Shown in pieces: positions 1 to 9,244 of a DNA stretch of 64,000 nt (positions within the stretch are counted from its first letter, which is position 1; the number at the start of each line of letters is the position of its first letter). The position numbers and the translations under genes were made by a program. The notes beneath the pieces were generated by a model. The model saw nothing but the letters and a program-made list of their open reading frames with translations, made no database searches and was not told where the DNA came from. Origin of the DNA: Gordonibacter sp. An230 (lineage in GTDB: Bacteria; Actinomycetota; Coriobacteriia; Coriobacteriales; Eggerthellaceae); assembly GCF_002159915.1 (NCBI RefSeq), contig NZ_NFJP01000001.1, forward strand, positions 248,001 through 312,000, in the 5' to 3' direction.

Positions 1-1190
1 CCGACAGGGATGCTCACGGCCTCGGTGAACATCTTGGATAGGTTGAGCATGAGGCCGCAGCCGTCGTGATTGGCTACGAGCTTGCCTTGGAAGTGGCGAG
101 AGAAGTCGAACTGGCCGCCGAAGCTCGTTGAGCCGATGCCCCCGCGGGTATCGAAGTAGAGGTCGCCCAAGAACTGGGTTGCATGCTGCTCTTGGGGTCC
201 AAGGCGCACATGGAGGCTGGAAACGCCCGCTTTCTCAAGCTCTTTGGCGATCTCGATGTTGTCTTCGACTGTGTTGAACTCGGCGTTCTCCCCGATGTTC
301 AGGTCGTTTTCGTTGATGGCGTCGAGAAGCACTTGGATGGGAAAATCTTCGCCCACCTCCGCCCTCACGGCCTCGATGATGCGGCCGATAAAGCGCACGC
401 GGTTCTCGAACGTCTGCGAGCCGTATTCGTCGTCGCGATGGTTGCGCGACCTTGAGAAGAACCATTGGGTCTGGTTGTTGCCAGCGCAATTGAGCTCCCA
501 GGCGTCGAATCCCCATGCCTTGAACTTCTTGGCGGCTGCCACGTAGCAGTCCACCATGAAGTCGATCTCGTCGAGCGTGAAGAGGCTGGCGTCATGGCCG
601 CCGCGCCCAACGACCATCGTGTAGAATGCCGATCCCATGATGTCGGTCTGGGTGCCGCATTTGGCGCCTTCGGCATGGATGGTGTCGGTGAGCTGTTTTA
701 CCTGCTCGTCGGTGAACTCATCGATGTTGCCGTTGATGGTGTTTTTGTACGGCAGGAAAATATGGCAAAAGTTCTCCACCCAGATCATTTCGGTGCCGCC
801 TGCAGCCAAGCGACGGTAGTACTCCACGAATGCGTCCCAGCCGCCGTTCTCGTAGTTGGAGCCGGCCGCAGACTTCACGATGCGGTTCGAGAACTCCATG
901 TTGCCGAGCTTCCACGGCGAAAGCACGTGCGATAGATCGCCGGAATTCTGGCGATAGTCGTAATCCTGCACGTTGAGCTGTGCGGCGATGGATTGATAGA
1001 CGTTGCCACCTTGCGCGGACTGCGCGTTTGCGCCAGCGTCCGGTCCTGCGTTGCCGGCGCCGTTTGTTTCGGCCGCCTGCTTGGGTGCGCATCCGATGAG
1101 TCCGGCGCTTGCTGCCGTGGCGGCTGCAAGACCGCTTCCGAGCAGGAAGCTCCTTCTGGAGATTCCTGCTCGGGCGTTTTTCTGTCCCAT
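1..1190 (-). CDS. Tat-exported Old Yellow Enzyme family oxidoreductase, 3' end outside the window
   Basis: About 396 codons are visible and the C-terminus lies beyond the window edge. The start is the ATG at 1188-1190, behind a GGAGG-type ribosome site. The N-terminus has a twin-arginine signal (SRRSFLLGS) followed by a lipobox-like LIGC, so the product is probably exported folded, with flavin, and lipid-anchored. The body is an NADH:flavin oxidoreductase TIM barrel: motifs such as NRIVKSAAGS, WGFDAWELNCAGNN and SLHVRLGP line up with the complete paralogue at 46763-49024. By analogy it reduces an enone or another small organic acceptor with FMN; the substrate cannot be read from sequence. That paralogue continues into an Fe-S and pyridine-nucleotide oxidoreductase module, so the missing part here is probably similar. 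Confidence 0.85.
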   Translation of the reverse strand, partial: MGQKNARAGISRRSFLLGSGLAAATAASAGLIGCAPKQAAETNGAGNAGPDAGANAQSAQGGNVYQSIAAQLNVQDYDYRQNSGDLSHVLSPWKLGNMEFSNRIVKSAAGSNYENGGWDAFVEYYRRLAAGGTEMIWVENFCHIFLPYKNTINGNIDEFTDEQVKQLTDTIHAEGAKCGTQTDIMGSAFYTMVVGRGGHDASLFTLDEIDFMVDCYVAAAKKFKAWGFDAWELNCAGNNQTQWFFSRSRNHRDDEYGSQTFENRVRFIGRIIEAVRAEVGEDFPIQVLLDAINENDLNIGENAEFNTVEDNIEIAKELEKAGVSSLHVRLGPQEQHATQFLGDLYFDTRGGIGSTSFGGQFDFSRHFQGKLVANHDGCGLMLNLSKMFTEAVSIPV

Positions 1191-1470
1191 AACCTTCCTT
1201 CCTCCTTCTTCCTCGGTTCGAAGCCGCGCAAGGCACGATGACGATGCCGGTCGGACGATGTGCGGTTTATTGTGCTGCGTGGACCGCGCGTCGTTTGCCA
1301 TGGGTCGCTCGTGCGGTGCGTCGCCGTGCGAGCGTGCGACTCCGGCCTGCTTTCCAAAGACGTTCGCGGTAAGGCTGCGCGCCTGACGTTGCGAGCGCCT
1401 CGTCCATTTTCACGGGTTGGCGGGACGCTTCGCATCTGATGAAGTTCTGTATGTTGGCGCTGGGAGGAGA

Positions 1471-1489
1471 ATCATGTTCTAAACATGAT
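1471..1489. promoter_or_regulatory. Palindrome in the divergent 1191-1733 intergenic region
   Basis: ATCATGTTctaAACATGAT is a perfect 8-bp inverted repeat with a 3-nt spacer. It lies between the divergent Old Yellow Enzyme gene (start 1190) and mazG (start 1734), about 280 bp and 245 bp from the two starts. It looks like a dimeric regulator site, but no regulator is assigned. Nothing else in the 543-bp interval could be supported as a gene. Confidence 0.4.
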
Positions 1490-1733
1490 GTCCGAAAGCA
1501 GATGCCACTCACGACGATGATCGCAGGTCGCAGCAGGTGCCATCGGGCTGCGGAGCCGCAGGCGCGCATGGGCGCACGCGCGAGGGCATAAAAGGGCGCG
1601 CAGGAGACGCTCGCCGGAATGGGGTGCCCGATGGCGTGCGGGCAGCGTAAGCGAACGGGGGCTTGTTGGCAGAGAATGGCTTCTCGACGGCTTTGAGAGG
1701 GTATATTGACCGAAATAGAGGAAGGATCGATGA

Positions 1734-3260
1734 ATGGAGCGCTTTCAGATGGAATGCACGACAGGAACAGGAGGAGAAAGCTTTTTCGCGAGCGCGCATG
1801 CGAGGAGGGATGCCGGGGGAGCCTTGGATCGCCCAAGCGCTGCGGAGGGCATCGGCGCGTATGCGGGCGCGGAGGGCGCTTCGAATGACATGGGCGCATC
1901 GACGACTGCGGGCTCGAACGGAGTGAATGACGTCGAGGTAGCCGCTGGTTTCGCCAGCTCCGCAGGTATCGTGGCCGGGGGAGACGGCGGATTCGCGGGT
2001 GCTGCGGAGGTGGAGAATCCCAGTGGAGTTGAGGGAAGCTGCCGGATTGAAAGGCGCGGCGCGTCGGCGAGGGAGAGGGCTGCGTCGCCGACCGACCATC
2101 CAGCGTTCAACCAGTTCGTTGCAACCATCGCAGCGCTTCGTGCTCCGGATGGGTGCCCGTGGGATCGCGAGCAGACGCATGAGAGCATCGCGCACAACAT
2201 GATCGAGGAGGCTTACGAGGCGGTCGATGCCATCGAGGCCCGCGATACGGCCCACCTGCGCGAGGAGCTGGGCGACGTGCTTTTGCAGGTGGTGCTGCAA
2301 AGCCAGATCGCCGCGGATGCGGGCGAGTTCGACATCGACGACGTCTGCGTCGACGTGAATGCGAAGATGGTGCGCCGCCATCCCCACGTGTTCGGCGAGG
2401 CAACCGCCGCAAACGCGAGCGAGGTGCTTGATTTGTGGGACAAGGTGAAGCTGGCGGAGCGAGGATCCGCCGGGTCCGCCGACCCTGGTGCAGGCGCCGT
2501 CGGCTCGGCCGAGGCAGACGGGAGCGGCGGCGCGAACGGGCCGTCGCGGCGAGAGGGCTTGCTCGATGGCGTGCCGACGAGCTTTCCGGCGCTCATGCAG
2601 GCTCAGAAGGTGTCGCGCAAAGCCGCAGCCGCCGGGTTCGAATGGGATGCGCTCGACGACGTGTGGGAGAAGGTGTTCGAGGAGATCGGCGAACTGAAAG
2701 AGGCCTATGCGGCCGCGCCGAAGGCCGCGAACGGAAAAGTGGACGCGAGCGTTGCGCTTGCGCGCGCATCGGATGCGCATGTCTCTGTGGAAGCTGGCGA
2801 GCGCGATGGGTCGGCTCCCGCATCTGCCGTTTCCGGATCCGGGTATGCTGGCGCTTCGATCGATCCCGTCTCAGCTTCCGGCTGCGCCGTCGCTTCCGCC
2901 TCCGGGCGTGTTGCCGATGCCGAGCTCGGCTTCGGTTCGGCTGTCGGTTCCGATCAGGATCCTGCCATCGGCTCCGAATCGGCTGTCGAATTCGGCTTCG
3001 GCCGGGTTTCCTCCCCCGATCCGTCCGCAGACGCCGTCGCCGCCGTGGAACTCGAGCTTGGGGACGTTCTGTTCAGCTTGGTGAACGTTGCGCGCCGCAT
3101 GGGCGTGGATGCCGAAAGCGCCCTGCGCGCCACGTGCGCGAAGTTCCGCTCCCGCTGGGCCGCCATGGAGGCCGCCGCCGCTGCGCAGGGTCGTCGCATC
3201 GAGGAGCTTTCCGCAAGCGAGCAGGAGTCTCTATGGGAAGACGCCAAGCGGCGCCTTTGA
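1734..3260 (+). CDS. mazG: MazG-family nucleoside triphosphate pyrophosphohydrolase with large insertions
   Basis: MazG hydrolyses NTPs to NMP and pyrophosphate and is linked to nucleotide-pool cleaning and the stringent response. The product is 508 aa, roughly double the usual 260. Residues 1-120 are a low-complexity Ala/Gly/Ser extension. The first MazG domain (about 122-230) carries CPWDREQTHES, the metal-binding E158-E159-x-x-E162 and E178-x-x-D181. The second begins with FEEIGELKEAY (E316, E317, E320), but its partner E441-x-x-D444 comes only after about 100 residues of Ala/Ser/Gly-rich sequence, so that domain is split by an insert. The ATG at 1734 has a GAGGAAGG ribosome site 8 nt upstream; a later start would remove the N-terminal extension. 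Confidence 0.88.
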   Translation: MERFQMECTTGTGGESFFASAHARRDAGGALDRPSAAEGIGAYAGAEGASNDMGASTTAGSNGVNDVEVAAGFASSAGIVAGGDGGFAGAAEVENPSGVEGSCRIERRGASARERAASPTDHPAFNQFVATIAALRAPDGCPWDREQTHESIAHNMIEEAYEAVDAIEARDTAHLREELGDVLLQVVLQSQIAADAGEFDIDDVCVDVNAKMVRRHPHVFGEATAANASEVLDLWDKVKLAERGSAGSADPGAGAVGSAEADGSGGANGPSRREGLLDGVPTSFPALMQAQKVSRKAAAAGFEWDALDDVWEKVFEEIGELKEAYAAAPKAANGKVDASVALARASDAHVSVEAGERDGSAPASAVSGSGYAGASIDPVSASGCAVASASGRVADAELGFGSAVGSDQDPAIGSESAVEFGFGRVSSPDPSADAVAAVELELGDVLFSLVNVARRMGVDAESALRATCAKFRSRWAAMEAAAAAQGRRIEELSASEQESLWEDAKRRL

Positions 3261-3497
3261 GGCTCGCACATGGCTTGGCGCGACGAAGGGGCTAGGCGCT
3301 TCGCGAGCGGCGGTCGGGGGGCCGTTGCGCAACGGCGGCCGGAGAGGGGCGGACGCAGTGTCGCCGTTTGCGTTTCGGAAGGCCGCTCGCCGCTTCCTCC
3401 GACGTTTTCGATGGGCTGCGTTGCGGAGGGCTTTTCGGTCAGAGCCGACGCGGCGCGTCCGCTGCAGCCCAGGTCGGCGGTAGCGGGGCGGCCTGCG

Positions 3498-3649
3498 CGA
3501 AAGAGCTTTGGACAAAAACGCGCGCATTCTGCGGATTCCATCGTAGAGATTCGGCGATTGACCGCTCGATGGAAACACGACCTGGGGTTTCTCGTAAAAC
3601 GTTCGCCGATGATCGGAGAAAGCACGGCTTTTCGTCCATAAGTCTTTCG
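3498..3649. repeat. Imperfect inverted repeat in the 3261-4086 intergenic region
   Basis: Positions 3498-3520 and the reverse complement of 3627-3649 match at about 17 of 23 bases (CGAAAGA...TGGAC.AAAA), enclosing about 106 bp. The right arm contains TTTTCGTCCATAAGTC, close to TTTTCGTTCATAAGTC in the inverted repeat at 42698-42817. The AT-rich stretch TATTTTTTAAA follows at 3655-3665. The remaining intergenic sequence between mazG and the flavoprotein (826 bp) shows no supportable gene. Confidence 0.35.
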
Positions 3650-4086
3650 ATAAGTATTTTTTAAAGCGAGAGGGCAGACCGCTTTCGAATCGCTCGAGAA
3701 ACGATCGAAGGGGTCTGCGTGATCGGCACGCCGCCGTTTCCGTTCCCTGTTCGCAGCGGGACGCGATTCGTGCGGGTGGGGCCTGCCCATCGCGCGTAAT
3801 CTGCGGCGATGCGGCTTCGAGCGTGCTTCTGCCGGATGGAGGAACCCGTCCTTTTGCATGCGATCGAGGAGGGTGGGGCTGCGGCCCGCAGCTGCGTCTC
3901 CGATTCCAGCGCGAACCCTCTTTCCTCTCCGTGGAAAACGCCGTGCATGCCCCTTGACCTTCGACATGGTTCAAGCTGTACCGTGGGATGCGGCTTTTCA
4001 ATCGGCAAGGAACGAGCCGCTTCCCTTCGGCAAGGACGGAAAGACGACGTCCTGGTTCGGGGATGCGGGTCAGAAAGGGGACATTC

Positions 4087-5838
4087 ATGGAAAAGTCGGA
4101 GAAAGAGGGCATCGGAGCGAGCATGGTCGACGAGGGCGTTTCGGCGTCTGGGGCCAAGGCGACGCGCGGCATGAACCGTCGCAGCTTCCTCAAAGGCGCG
4201 GCGCTGTCGGCGCTGGGTGCGGCATCCGCAGGCGCGCTCGCGGCGTGTGCGCCGCAGCAATCTGGCCAATCGTCTCAATCCGATGGCGCAGTCGATGCGT
4301 CCCAAGCGGACGACCAGCCGTTCGAAGCCGAGGAGACGGTGGATGCCGACGTGGTGGTGGTCGGCTGCGGCGCGGCCGGCTTCATGGCGGCGCTGCGCGC
4401 GTCGAAGGGCGGCGCGAACGTGGTGGTGCTGGAGAAGGGCGACAGCATGGCGGCCCCGAACGGCATCTACGTGTCCGGCCCGTTCGCCGTGGGCACCGAC
4501 GTGCTGCAGAACAAGCCCGGCGGCACCACGCTCACCGTGGACGACGCGTTCTACCACGTCATGGAGTACTCGCACTGGACGCCGAACCCCGCGCTCATGC
4601 GCCGCTGCCTGGAGACGTCGGCCGACGCCGTGGCCCAGCTCGAGGAGATCGGCTACACGTTCGAGGAGAAGAACTTCCGCTTCGAGACGCCGTTCATGGG
4701 CGAGAAGGGCGGCTTCCACGCCATCACGAACGTCTCCGACGAGCGCGCGAAGCTGTGGGAGCAGGCGCTGGCCGACCACAACGTGGACGTGCGGTTCTCC
4801 ACGGCCCTCGTGTCGCTGGCCACCGGTGATGACGGCTCCGTGACCGGGGTGAACGCCGTCGAGAAGGACAAGAAGAACATCACGTTCAACGCCAAGGCCG
4901 TCATTCTGGCGGCGGGCGGCTACCTGGGCAACCGCGACCTGCAGGAGCGCTTCCTGCACACGCGCAAGCTCAACGTGGCGCGCGGCGGCGACTCCATCTG
5001 CACGGGCGACACCATCCTCGCGGCCGAGAAGGCGGGTGCTGCGCTGGAGAAGACGTACGGCTACTGCCCCTGCGAGTACGGCGGCACGCACGCCAACGCT
5101 TCGCGCCCGGCCAAGCAGGACAAGTTCGACCAGAACACCGCGTTCAAGTTCGGCCTGTACGGCTGCCTCCTGGTGGATGCCGAGGGCAAGCGCTTCATCA
5201 ACGAGGGCCTGCTGTGCGACTATCCCATGAGTTACGGCTCCGAGCAGATCCTCAGGAACTCCCCGTGGTACGCCGTGGTCGACCAGGCCTACGTGGACGC
5301 CATGAGCACGCAGGGCCTCTACAACTACACCACGGCGAAGGGCGCCACCGAGGACACGTGGTTCATCGGCAACTACTTCAAGGACCGTATCCTCGAGAAC
5401 CTGCCCGCCGACATCGAGGAGGGCATCGAGGAAGGCTGGTGCTTCAAGGCCGACACGCTGGAGGAGCTGGCCGAGCACTTCGGGCTGGACGAGCTGCCCC
5501 AGACGGTGGCACGGTACAACGAGTTCTGCGACGCCGGCGCCGACGCCGAGTTCGGCGCGAACCCGTGGTACCTCTCGAAGGTGGCCACGCCGCCGTTCTA
5601 CGTGACCGAGAACGAGCCGAGCGCGTGGAGCACGTTCGGCGGCGTGCGCATCGACGACTGCTGCCGCGTGCTGTCCGCCGAGACGAACGATCCGATACCC
5701 GGCCTCTACGCCGCGGGCACCGACGCGGGCAGCCTGTACTACTCGCCCTACTACGACATCCCCGGCTACTGCTACGGCCTGTGCATCGATTCCGGCTACA
5801 TCGCAGCCGAGGAGGCCGTGGCCGCGCTCAAGGCGTAG
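4087..5838 (+). CDS. Tat-exported FAD-dependent reductase, fumarate/urocanate reductase type
   Basis: The 583-aa product starts with NRRSFLKGAA, a twin-arginine signal, followed by a lipobox-like LAAC. The core is an FAD-binding-2 flavoprotein: a dinucleotide fold (DVVVVGCGAAGFMAALRAS, around residues 85-105), a later VILAAGGY, and a C-terminal FAD loop (SAWSTFGGVRID and PGLYAAGTDAGS). This family transfers electrons to a double bond of a small organic acid or polyphenol-derived substrate at the outer face of the membrane. The acceptor is unknown. I take the ATG at 4087, with AGAAAGGGG upstream, over in-frame codons back to 3988. No haem-binding domain is present, so electrons must come from another carrier. 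An intrinsic terminator follows. Confidence 0.88.
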   Translation: MEKSEKEGIGASMVDEGVSASGAKATRGMNRRSFLKGAALSALGAASAGALAACAPQQSGQSSQSDGAVDASQADDQPFEAEETVDADVVVVGCGAAGFMAALRASKGGANVVVLEKGDSMAAPNGIYVSGPFAVGTDVLQNKPGGTTLTVDDAFYHVMEYSHWTPNPALMRRCLETSADAVAQLEEIGYTFEEKNFRFETPFMGEKGGFHAITNVSDERAKLWEQALADHNVDVRFSTALVSLATGDDGSVTGVNAVEKDKKNITFNAKAVILAAGGYLGNRDLQERFLHTRKLNVARGGDSICTGDTILAAEKAGAALEKTYGYCPCEYGGTHANASRPAKQDKFDQNTAFKFGLYGCLLVDAEGKRFINEGLLCDYPMSYGSEQILRNSPWYAVVDQAYVDAMSTQGLYNYTTAKGATEDTWFIGNYFKDRILENLPADIEEGIEEGWCFKADTLEELAEHFGLDELPQTVARYNEFCDAGADAEFGANPWYLSKVATPPFYVTENEPSAWSTFGGVRIDDCCRVLSAETNDPIPGLYAAGTDAGSLYYSPYYDIPGYCYGLCIDSGYIAAEEAVAALKA

Positions 5839-5907
5839 GGTTTAGTAACTTCGAACACCCTCCCCTCAGCGCATCCTCCCCCGTGCCGAGGGACCCCCTT
5901 TCCGAAC

Positions 5908-5950
5908 GCCCCGCCGTCTTCCCTCCCTCCAACGGCGGGGCAATCTTGTT
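5908..5950 (+). terminator. Intrinsic terminator of the flavoprotein gene
   Basis: A perfect 10-bp stem (GCCCCGCCGT at 5908-5917 with ACGGCGGGGC at 5932-5941) is followed by AATCTTGTTT. It lies about 70 bp after the flavoprotein stop. No gene was found in the rest of the 5839-6171 interval, which separates two convergent genes. Confidence 0.7.
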
Positions 5951-6171
5951 TCGCTTGGCGGACGGCGTCTCGATGCCGTCTCGGCTCATCGAGGGCCCAA
6001 AGCGATGGAAGCGGAAGAGCGCTCCCTCGCGGCTTGCGGCCGCGGTCGTCCAGATGGGAGGGTGAATCTTCGGACGTCTTCCCGCGCACGGCCTCACCCG
6101 CGCAGCGCTGGTCCGCACCCTTTCGAGCGCGGTTTCCGCATGCCCTTTCAGCACCTTTCATGAGCGGTTCG

Positions 6172-7020
6172 TCAAAGGGCGTTTCCGGCCCTTTCGTTTC
6201 GCGCGTTCGCGTCGGCCTCTCCTTGCCTCACCGGCACGAACAGCGTTTCGATGTCGCTGCCGTTCCCATCGAGGTTCAGAAACGATGGGAACAGGATCAA
6301 ATCGCCCCGCAGCGAGAGGTCGTGTTCGTCGAGGTATGCGAACAAATCTGCGAAAGTCTCTTTGCGCACGCTTTCCTCGCGCGTCACGCGTCGGCGGAAA
6401 CGCACGCATTTTCCTAGACGCAAGCGCTCCACATGGGCGATATCGACCCCTTTCAGCCGATGCTCCTCGCTTTCGGGCAATGCGATAACGTAGCTGGGCT
6501 CCACCGTGTCGCCCGGCGCGTCGAAATCGCGTTTGGAAATGATGCGTGCGCAGCTTGTGACGCTCAACAGGTCGTAGAGCAGCGCGAGGTCTCGCTCATG
6601 GTGCGTCGATATGCTGAAATCGCGGCCCACTGATGCGCTCACGTACAACTGGTCGGGCGCTGCCACAAGGGTGAAGGCTGCCTGGTCTCCCGTGCTCACA
6701 AGCTCGATGGCGCTGTTGAGCTTTGCCAGGCGATAACGTAGCAGGTCGGCCTCGCGTCGCAGCTTCGTCCGCTGCTCAATGAGCGATTGCTTGAAGTCCT
6801 CGGCACCCTGCTCGGCGTCTAACATGGCGACGGCTTGCTCCACGGTGAAGCCGTACTGCAACAGCACGCGGAACGCATTCGAGCGGAAGGCGTCTTCCGG
6901 CGAGAACACGCGGTAGCCGTTCTCCTCCCTGCGCGCTGCCAGAAGGCCGTGCTTCTCATAGAATCTAATTTTCGACGGCGGCAGTCCTGTCATCGCCGCG
7001 AACTCTTTGATGCGGTACAT
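6172..7020 (-). CDS. MerR-family transcriptional regulator
   Basis: The 282-aa protein opens with a MerR winged helix-turn-helix (MYRIKEFAAMTGLPPSKIRF then YEKHGLL, and NGYRVFSPED), followed by a dimerisation helix (about 85-125) and a C-terminal ligand domain of about 150 residues that I do not recognise. MerR proteins bind between over-spaced -35 and -10 elements and untwist the promoter. The start at 7020 has GGAGGG upstream; the frame stays open 36 codons further but without a better site. It is divergent from the alarmone synthetase gene. A palindrome at 7117-7131 upstream shares GACTTGG with the MerR-type promoter at 10181-10211, so the aldo/keto reductase gene is a candidate target. 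Confidence 0.85.
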   Translation of the reverse strand: MYRIKEFAAMTGLPPSKIRFYEKHGLLAARREENGYRVFSPEDAFRSNAFRVLLQYGFTVEQAVAMLDAEQGAEDFKQSLIEQRTKLRREADLLRYRLAKLNSAIELVSTGDQAAFTLVAAPDQLYVSASVGRDFSISTHHERDLALLYDLLSVTSCARIISKRDFDAPGDTVEPSYVIALPESEEHRLKGVDIAHVERLRLGKCVRFRRRVTREESVRKETFADLFAYLDEHDLSLRGDLILFPSFLNLDGNGSDIETLFVPVRQGEADANARNERAGNAL

Positions 7021-7116
7021 GCGAACCCTCCTTCGCCTTGGCGAGTTTGCGCCCGTTTCCTTCCCCTTCCCGGAGCATATCACACGACGCGGGATGCGGT
7101 TTGGAGCGGGCGGAGG

Positions 7117-7131
7117 GACTTGGTGCAAGTC
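7117..7131. promoter_or_regulatory. Palindromic operator candidate between merR-type gene and alarmone synthetase
   Basis: GACTTGgtgCAAGTC is a perfect 6-bp inverted repeat with a 3-nt spacer in the divergent interval 7021-7232. Its GACTTGG half also occurs in the MerR-type promoter upstream of the aldo/keto reductase. It could be an autoregulatory site of the MerR protein. Confidence 0.4.
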
Positions 7132-7232
7132 GACATCTGGCTATTTGGGCGAGATTGTGCCGGCGCACGATCACGAGCCGCCCGACGCGGTATCATGAGC
7201 GCGAAACGCACTCATTACGTCAAGGAGTAGGT

Positions 7233-8045
7233 ATGTCCGACGTCGCATCTGCGTCGCAGCAGCATCGGTCGTCGCAGGGTGAGGGCCCTCAGCGACCGAA
7301 TGACCAGCAACAGCCGCTCGATCATCGGCTTTCTGCCGGCGAGGGCCTGTCTGAGCGGGGTGTGGAGGCCTCGCTCGGACTGCACGACGATGCATGCCAA
7401 CCGATCGACGATAGCTTGCGGAAGCTGCGAAGCGTCGAAGCGCGCACGCGCGAGATCATCCAGAAGTACCAGGCCGCCATGCGCGAGATGGAGGTGCGGT
7501 TCGAGATCCTCGACCAGGACCTCAATCTGAAGAAACACCGCAATCCCATCCACCACGTGGAGTCGCGCATCAAGAAGCCGGCGAGCATCTTCGAGAAGCT
7601 GGGCCGCTACGGCAAGCAGCCCACGCTCGAGAACATGGAGCGCTACATCATGGACATCGCGGGCGTGCGCGTGATCTGCTCGTACATCCACGACGTGTAC
7701 AACCTGTTGGAGCTGCTGCAGCGCCAAGACGACCTCGAGATCGTCGCAGTGAAGGATTACATCGCCAATCCCAAGCCCAACGGCTACCGAAGCTTGCACG
7801 TCATCGTGCGCATCCCCGTGTACTTCCTCGATAAAAAGGAGCTCATCCCCGTCGAGGTGCAGTTGCGCACGGTGGCCATGGATTTCTGGGCCAGCCTCGA
7901 GCACGATCTGAAGTACAAGGCGGTGCGCGAGGTGGAGGGCATCGACTCGTTCGCCGAGCTCAAGGATTGCAGCCGCATCATCGAGGATGTGGAGACCCGC
8001 ATGCAGATCCTCGCCCGCGCGCTCGAGCAGGACGGCGGGTTCTAG
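7233..8045 (+). CDS. Small alarmone synthetase, RelA/SpoT synthetase domain only
   Basis: The 270-aa product has a single RelA_SpoT synthetase domain: the conserved helix FEILDQDLNLKKHRNPIHHV, IKKPASIFEKLGRYG, DIAGVRVIC, and NGYRSLHVIV followed by VEVQLRTVAMDFWASLEHDL. There is no HD hydrolase and no TGS or ACT domain, which places it with the RelQ/YjbM-type enzymes that transfer pyrophosphate from ATP to GDP or GTP to make (p)ppGpp. About 60 residues of low-complexity sequence precede the domain. The ATG at 7233 has CAAGGAG 6 nt upstream; the frame is open to 7038 without a better site. It ends 10 bp before the convergent transporter gene. Confidence 0.88.
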   Translation: MSDVASASQQHRSSQGEGPQRPNDQQQPLDHRLSAGEGLSERGVEASLGLHDDACQPIDDSLRKLRSVEARTREIIQKYQAAMREMEVRFEILDQDLNLKKHRNPIHHVESRIKKPASIFEKLGRYGKQPTLENMERYIMDIAGVRVICSYIHDVYNLLELLQRQDDLEIVAVKDYIANPKPNGYRSLHVIVRIPVYFLDKKELIPVEVQLRTVAMDFWASLEHDLKYKAVREVEGIDSFAELKDCSRIIEDVETRMQILARALEQDGGF

Positions 8046-8055
8046 GAACTGCGTT

Positions 8056-9093
8056 CTAGTGCTCGAGGCTTTCCGAGAGGCGTGCGATCTGCCCGCCTTC
8101 GCGGATGGTCGCTTCGAAGGCCGCCGTGTCCGACGACGTGGTTGAGGGTGCGGAGGTCGTAGCGGCTCGCGGCGTTTCGGTGCGCCTGAAAAGGAAGTGC
8201 GTGTAGCGTGCGAGCACGTAGACCACCAGGGTCGTCGCTAGCGCGGTCTCGACGAAGAGCAGTGCGAAGAGCACGTCGGGGATGGCCATTCCGTTGGACT
8301 GGAAAAACGCGAGTGCCTTTCCGAGCGCCGTGGCCGTGATGACGAAGGGGAACGTCATAGCTGCGTAACTGGGATAGAACTTCAGCTTGAGCAAGGAGGG
8401 GAGGCGCAGCAGCACTAACGCGAACATCGCCTGCGCAAACGTCAGCATCATTCCGACGAAAAGGGCGTTCGGTTCGCTCGCCGTGGCCAAGTAGCCCACG
8501 ATGGACAAGCTCATGGGTGCGGTGTAGATGCAAAACAAGGGGCGGGCGCTTTCGGGAACCTCGTGTTTGGCATAGCGGTACGTCACCAAGACGAGCATCG
8601 CGAAGTAACAGGTGAATCCGAGCCAGAACAACGTATGCCCCACCGACTCCATGCCGAACGTGGGCGCGGTGGCCGATGCGACGATGATGCCCACGTAGCA
8701 GATGAAGTACGTGGGGAACACCTCGCGCAGGGAAAAGCGCGCCATGAAACGGGTGGTGAACCATCCGATGAGCGCGAGGTGCGCAATGACAGCGAGCGCC
8801 CAGACGGCTTCAGCTAGTTCGTACAAGAAAGGGGCCAGGTAAGTGGTCAACTGCATGACTGCCATGAACAGCGTGGCGCTGACGCTTGCCATGATGGAGT
8901 TGCGCATGTCGGTGCGAACAAGGCGCGGGAACAGCGCGATTTTGGCGACGAGCAGGGCGACGAGCAGCAGCGCCAAGACGCCGCACGCCGCGCGCGCGAC
9001 CTCGGAGGAGGGCTGGAGCAGGTTGCCCAGTGCGGCTAGGCCGAGCGCCACTCCTGCGATGGGTATGGGAACTTTTTTGACGAGTTCGCGCAT
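8056..9093 (-). CDS. TDT-family (TehA/SLAC1-like) transporter
   Basis: The 345-aa protein is almost entirely hydrophobic, with about ten predicted membrane helices, and carries family-typical stretches such as PIPIAGVALGLAALGNLL and FPTYFICYVGI. The family includes TehA, the malate exporter Mae1 and plant SLAC1 anion channels, so the likely role is moving an organic anion such as a C4-dicarboxylate or sulfite. The substrate is not readable. A C-terminal tail of about 40 residues is Ala/Thr/Ser rich. A LysR regulator is divergent, with 151 bp between them, the usual arrangement for an inducible transporter. Confidence 0.8.
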   Translation of the reverse strand: MRELVKKVPIPIAGVALGLAALGNLLQPSSEVARAACGVLALLLVALLVAKIALFPRLVRTDMRNSIMASVSATLFMAVMQLTTYLAPFLYELAEAVWALAVIAHLALIGWFTTRFMARFSLREVFPTYFICYVGIIVASATAPTFGMESVGHTLFWLGFTCYFAMLVLVTYRYAKHEVPESARPLFCIYTAPMSLSIVGYLATASEPNALFVGMMLTFAQAMFALVLLRLPSLLKLKFYPSYAAMTFPFVITATALGKALAFFQSNGMAIPDVLFALLFVETALATTLVVYVLARYTHFLFRRTETPRAATTSAPSTTSSDTAAFEATIREGGQIARLSESLEH

Positions 9094-9128
9094 GGCGCTG
9101 CCTTTCTGTCGGGTGCTTCGGAGGATAC

Positions 9129-9144
9129 CGCCGGATTTCCGGCG
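9129..9144. promoter_or_regulatory. Palindrome and AT-rich control region between transporter and LysR genes
   Basis: CGCCGGATTTCCGGCG is a perfect 7-bp inverted repeat with a 2-nt centre, 36 bp upstream of the transporter start. The following 9160-9225 is markedly AT-rich for this genome and contains TCAATAAATTGA at about 9200-9211, a T-N-A type dyad as expected for LysR binding. The palindrome may be an operator or a leader hairpin. Confidence 0.45.
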
Positions 9145-9244
9145 CGCAACCTATTCTTCCATTTTCAAGCAAAAAAGAAAACTTATGAATTATTATGTTT
9201 CAATAAATTGAAATTATACTTTATGGACGAGGAAAGCTGGAGCC

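Noticed and set aside
3661-5478. 605-codon minus-strand reading frame
   Set aside because: Mostly antisense to the Tat flavoprotein gene, without ribosome site or domain; a GC-skew shadow.
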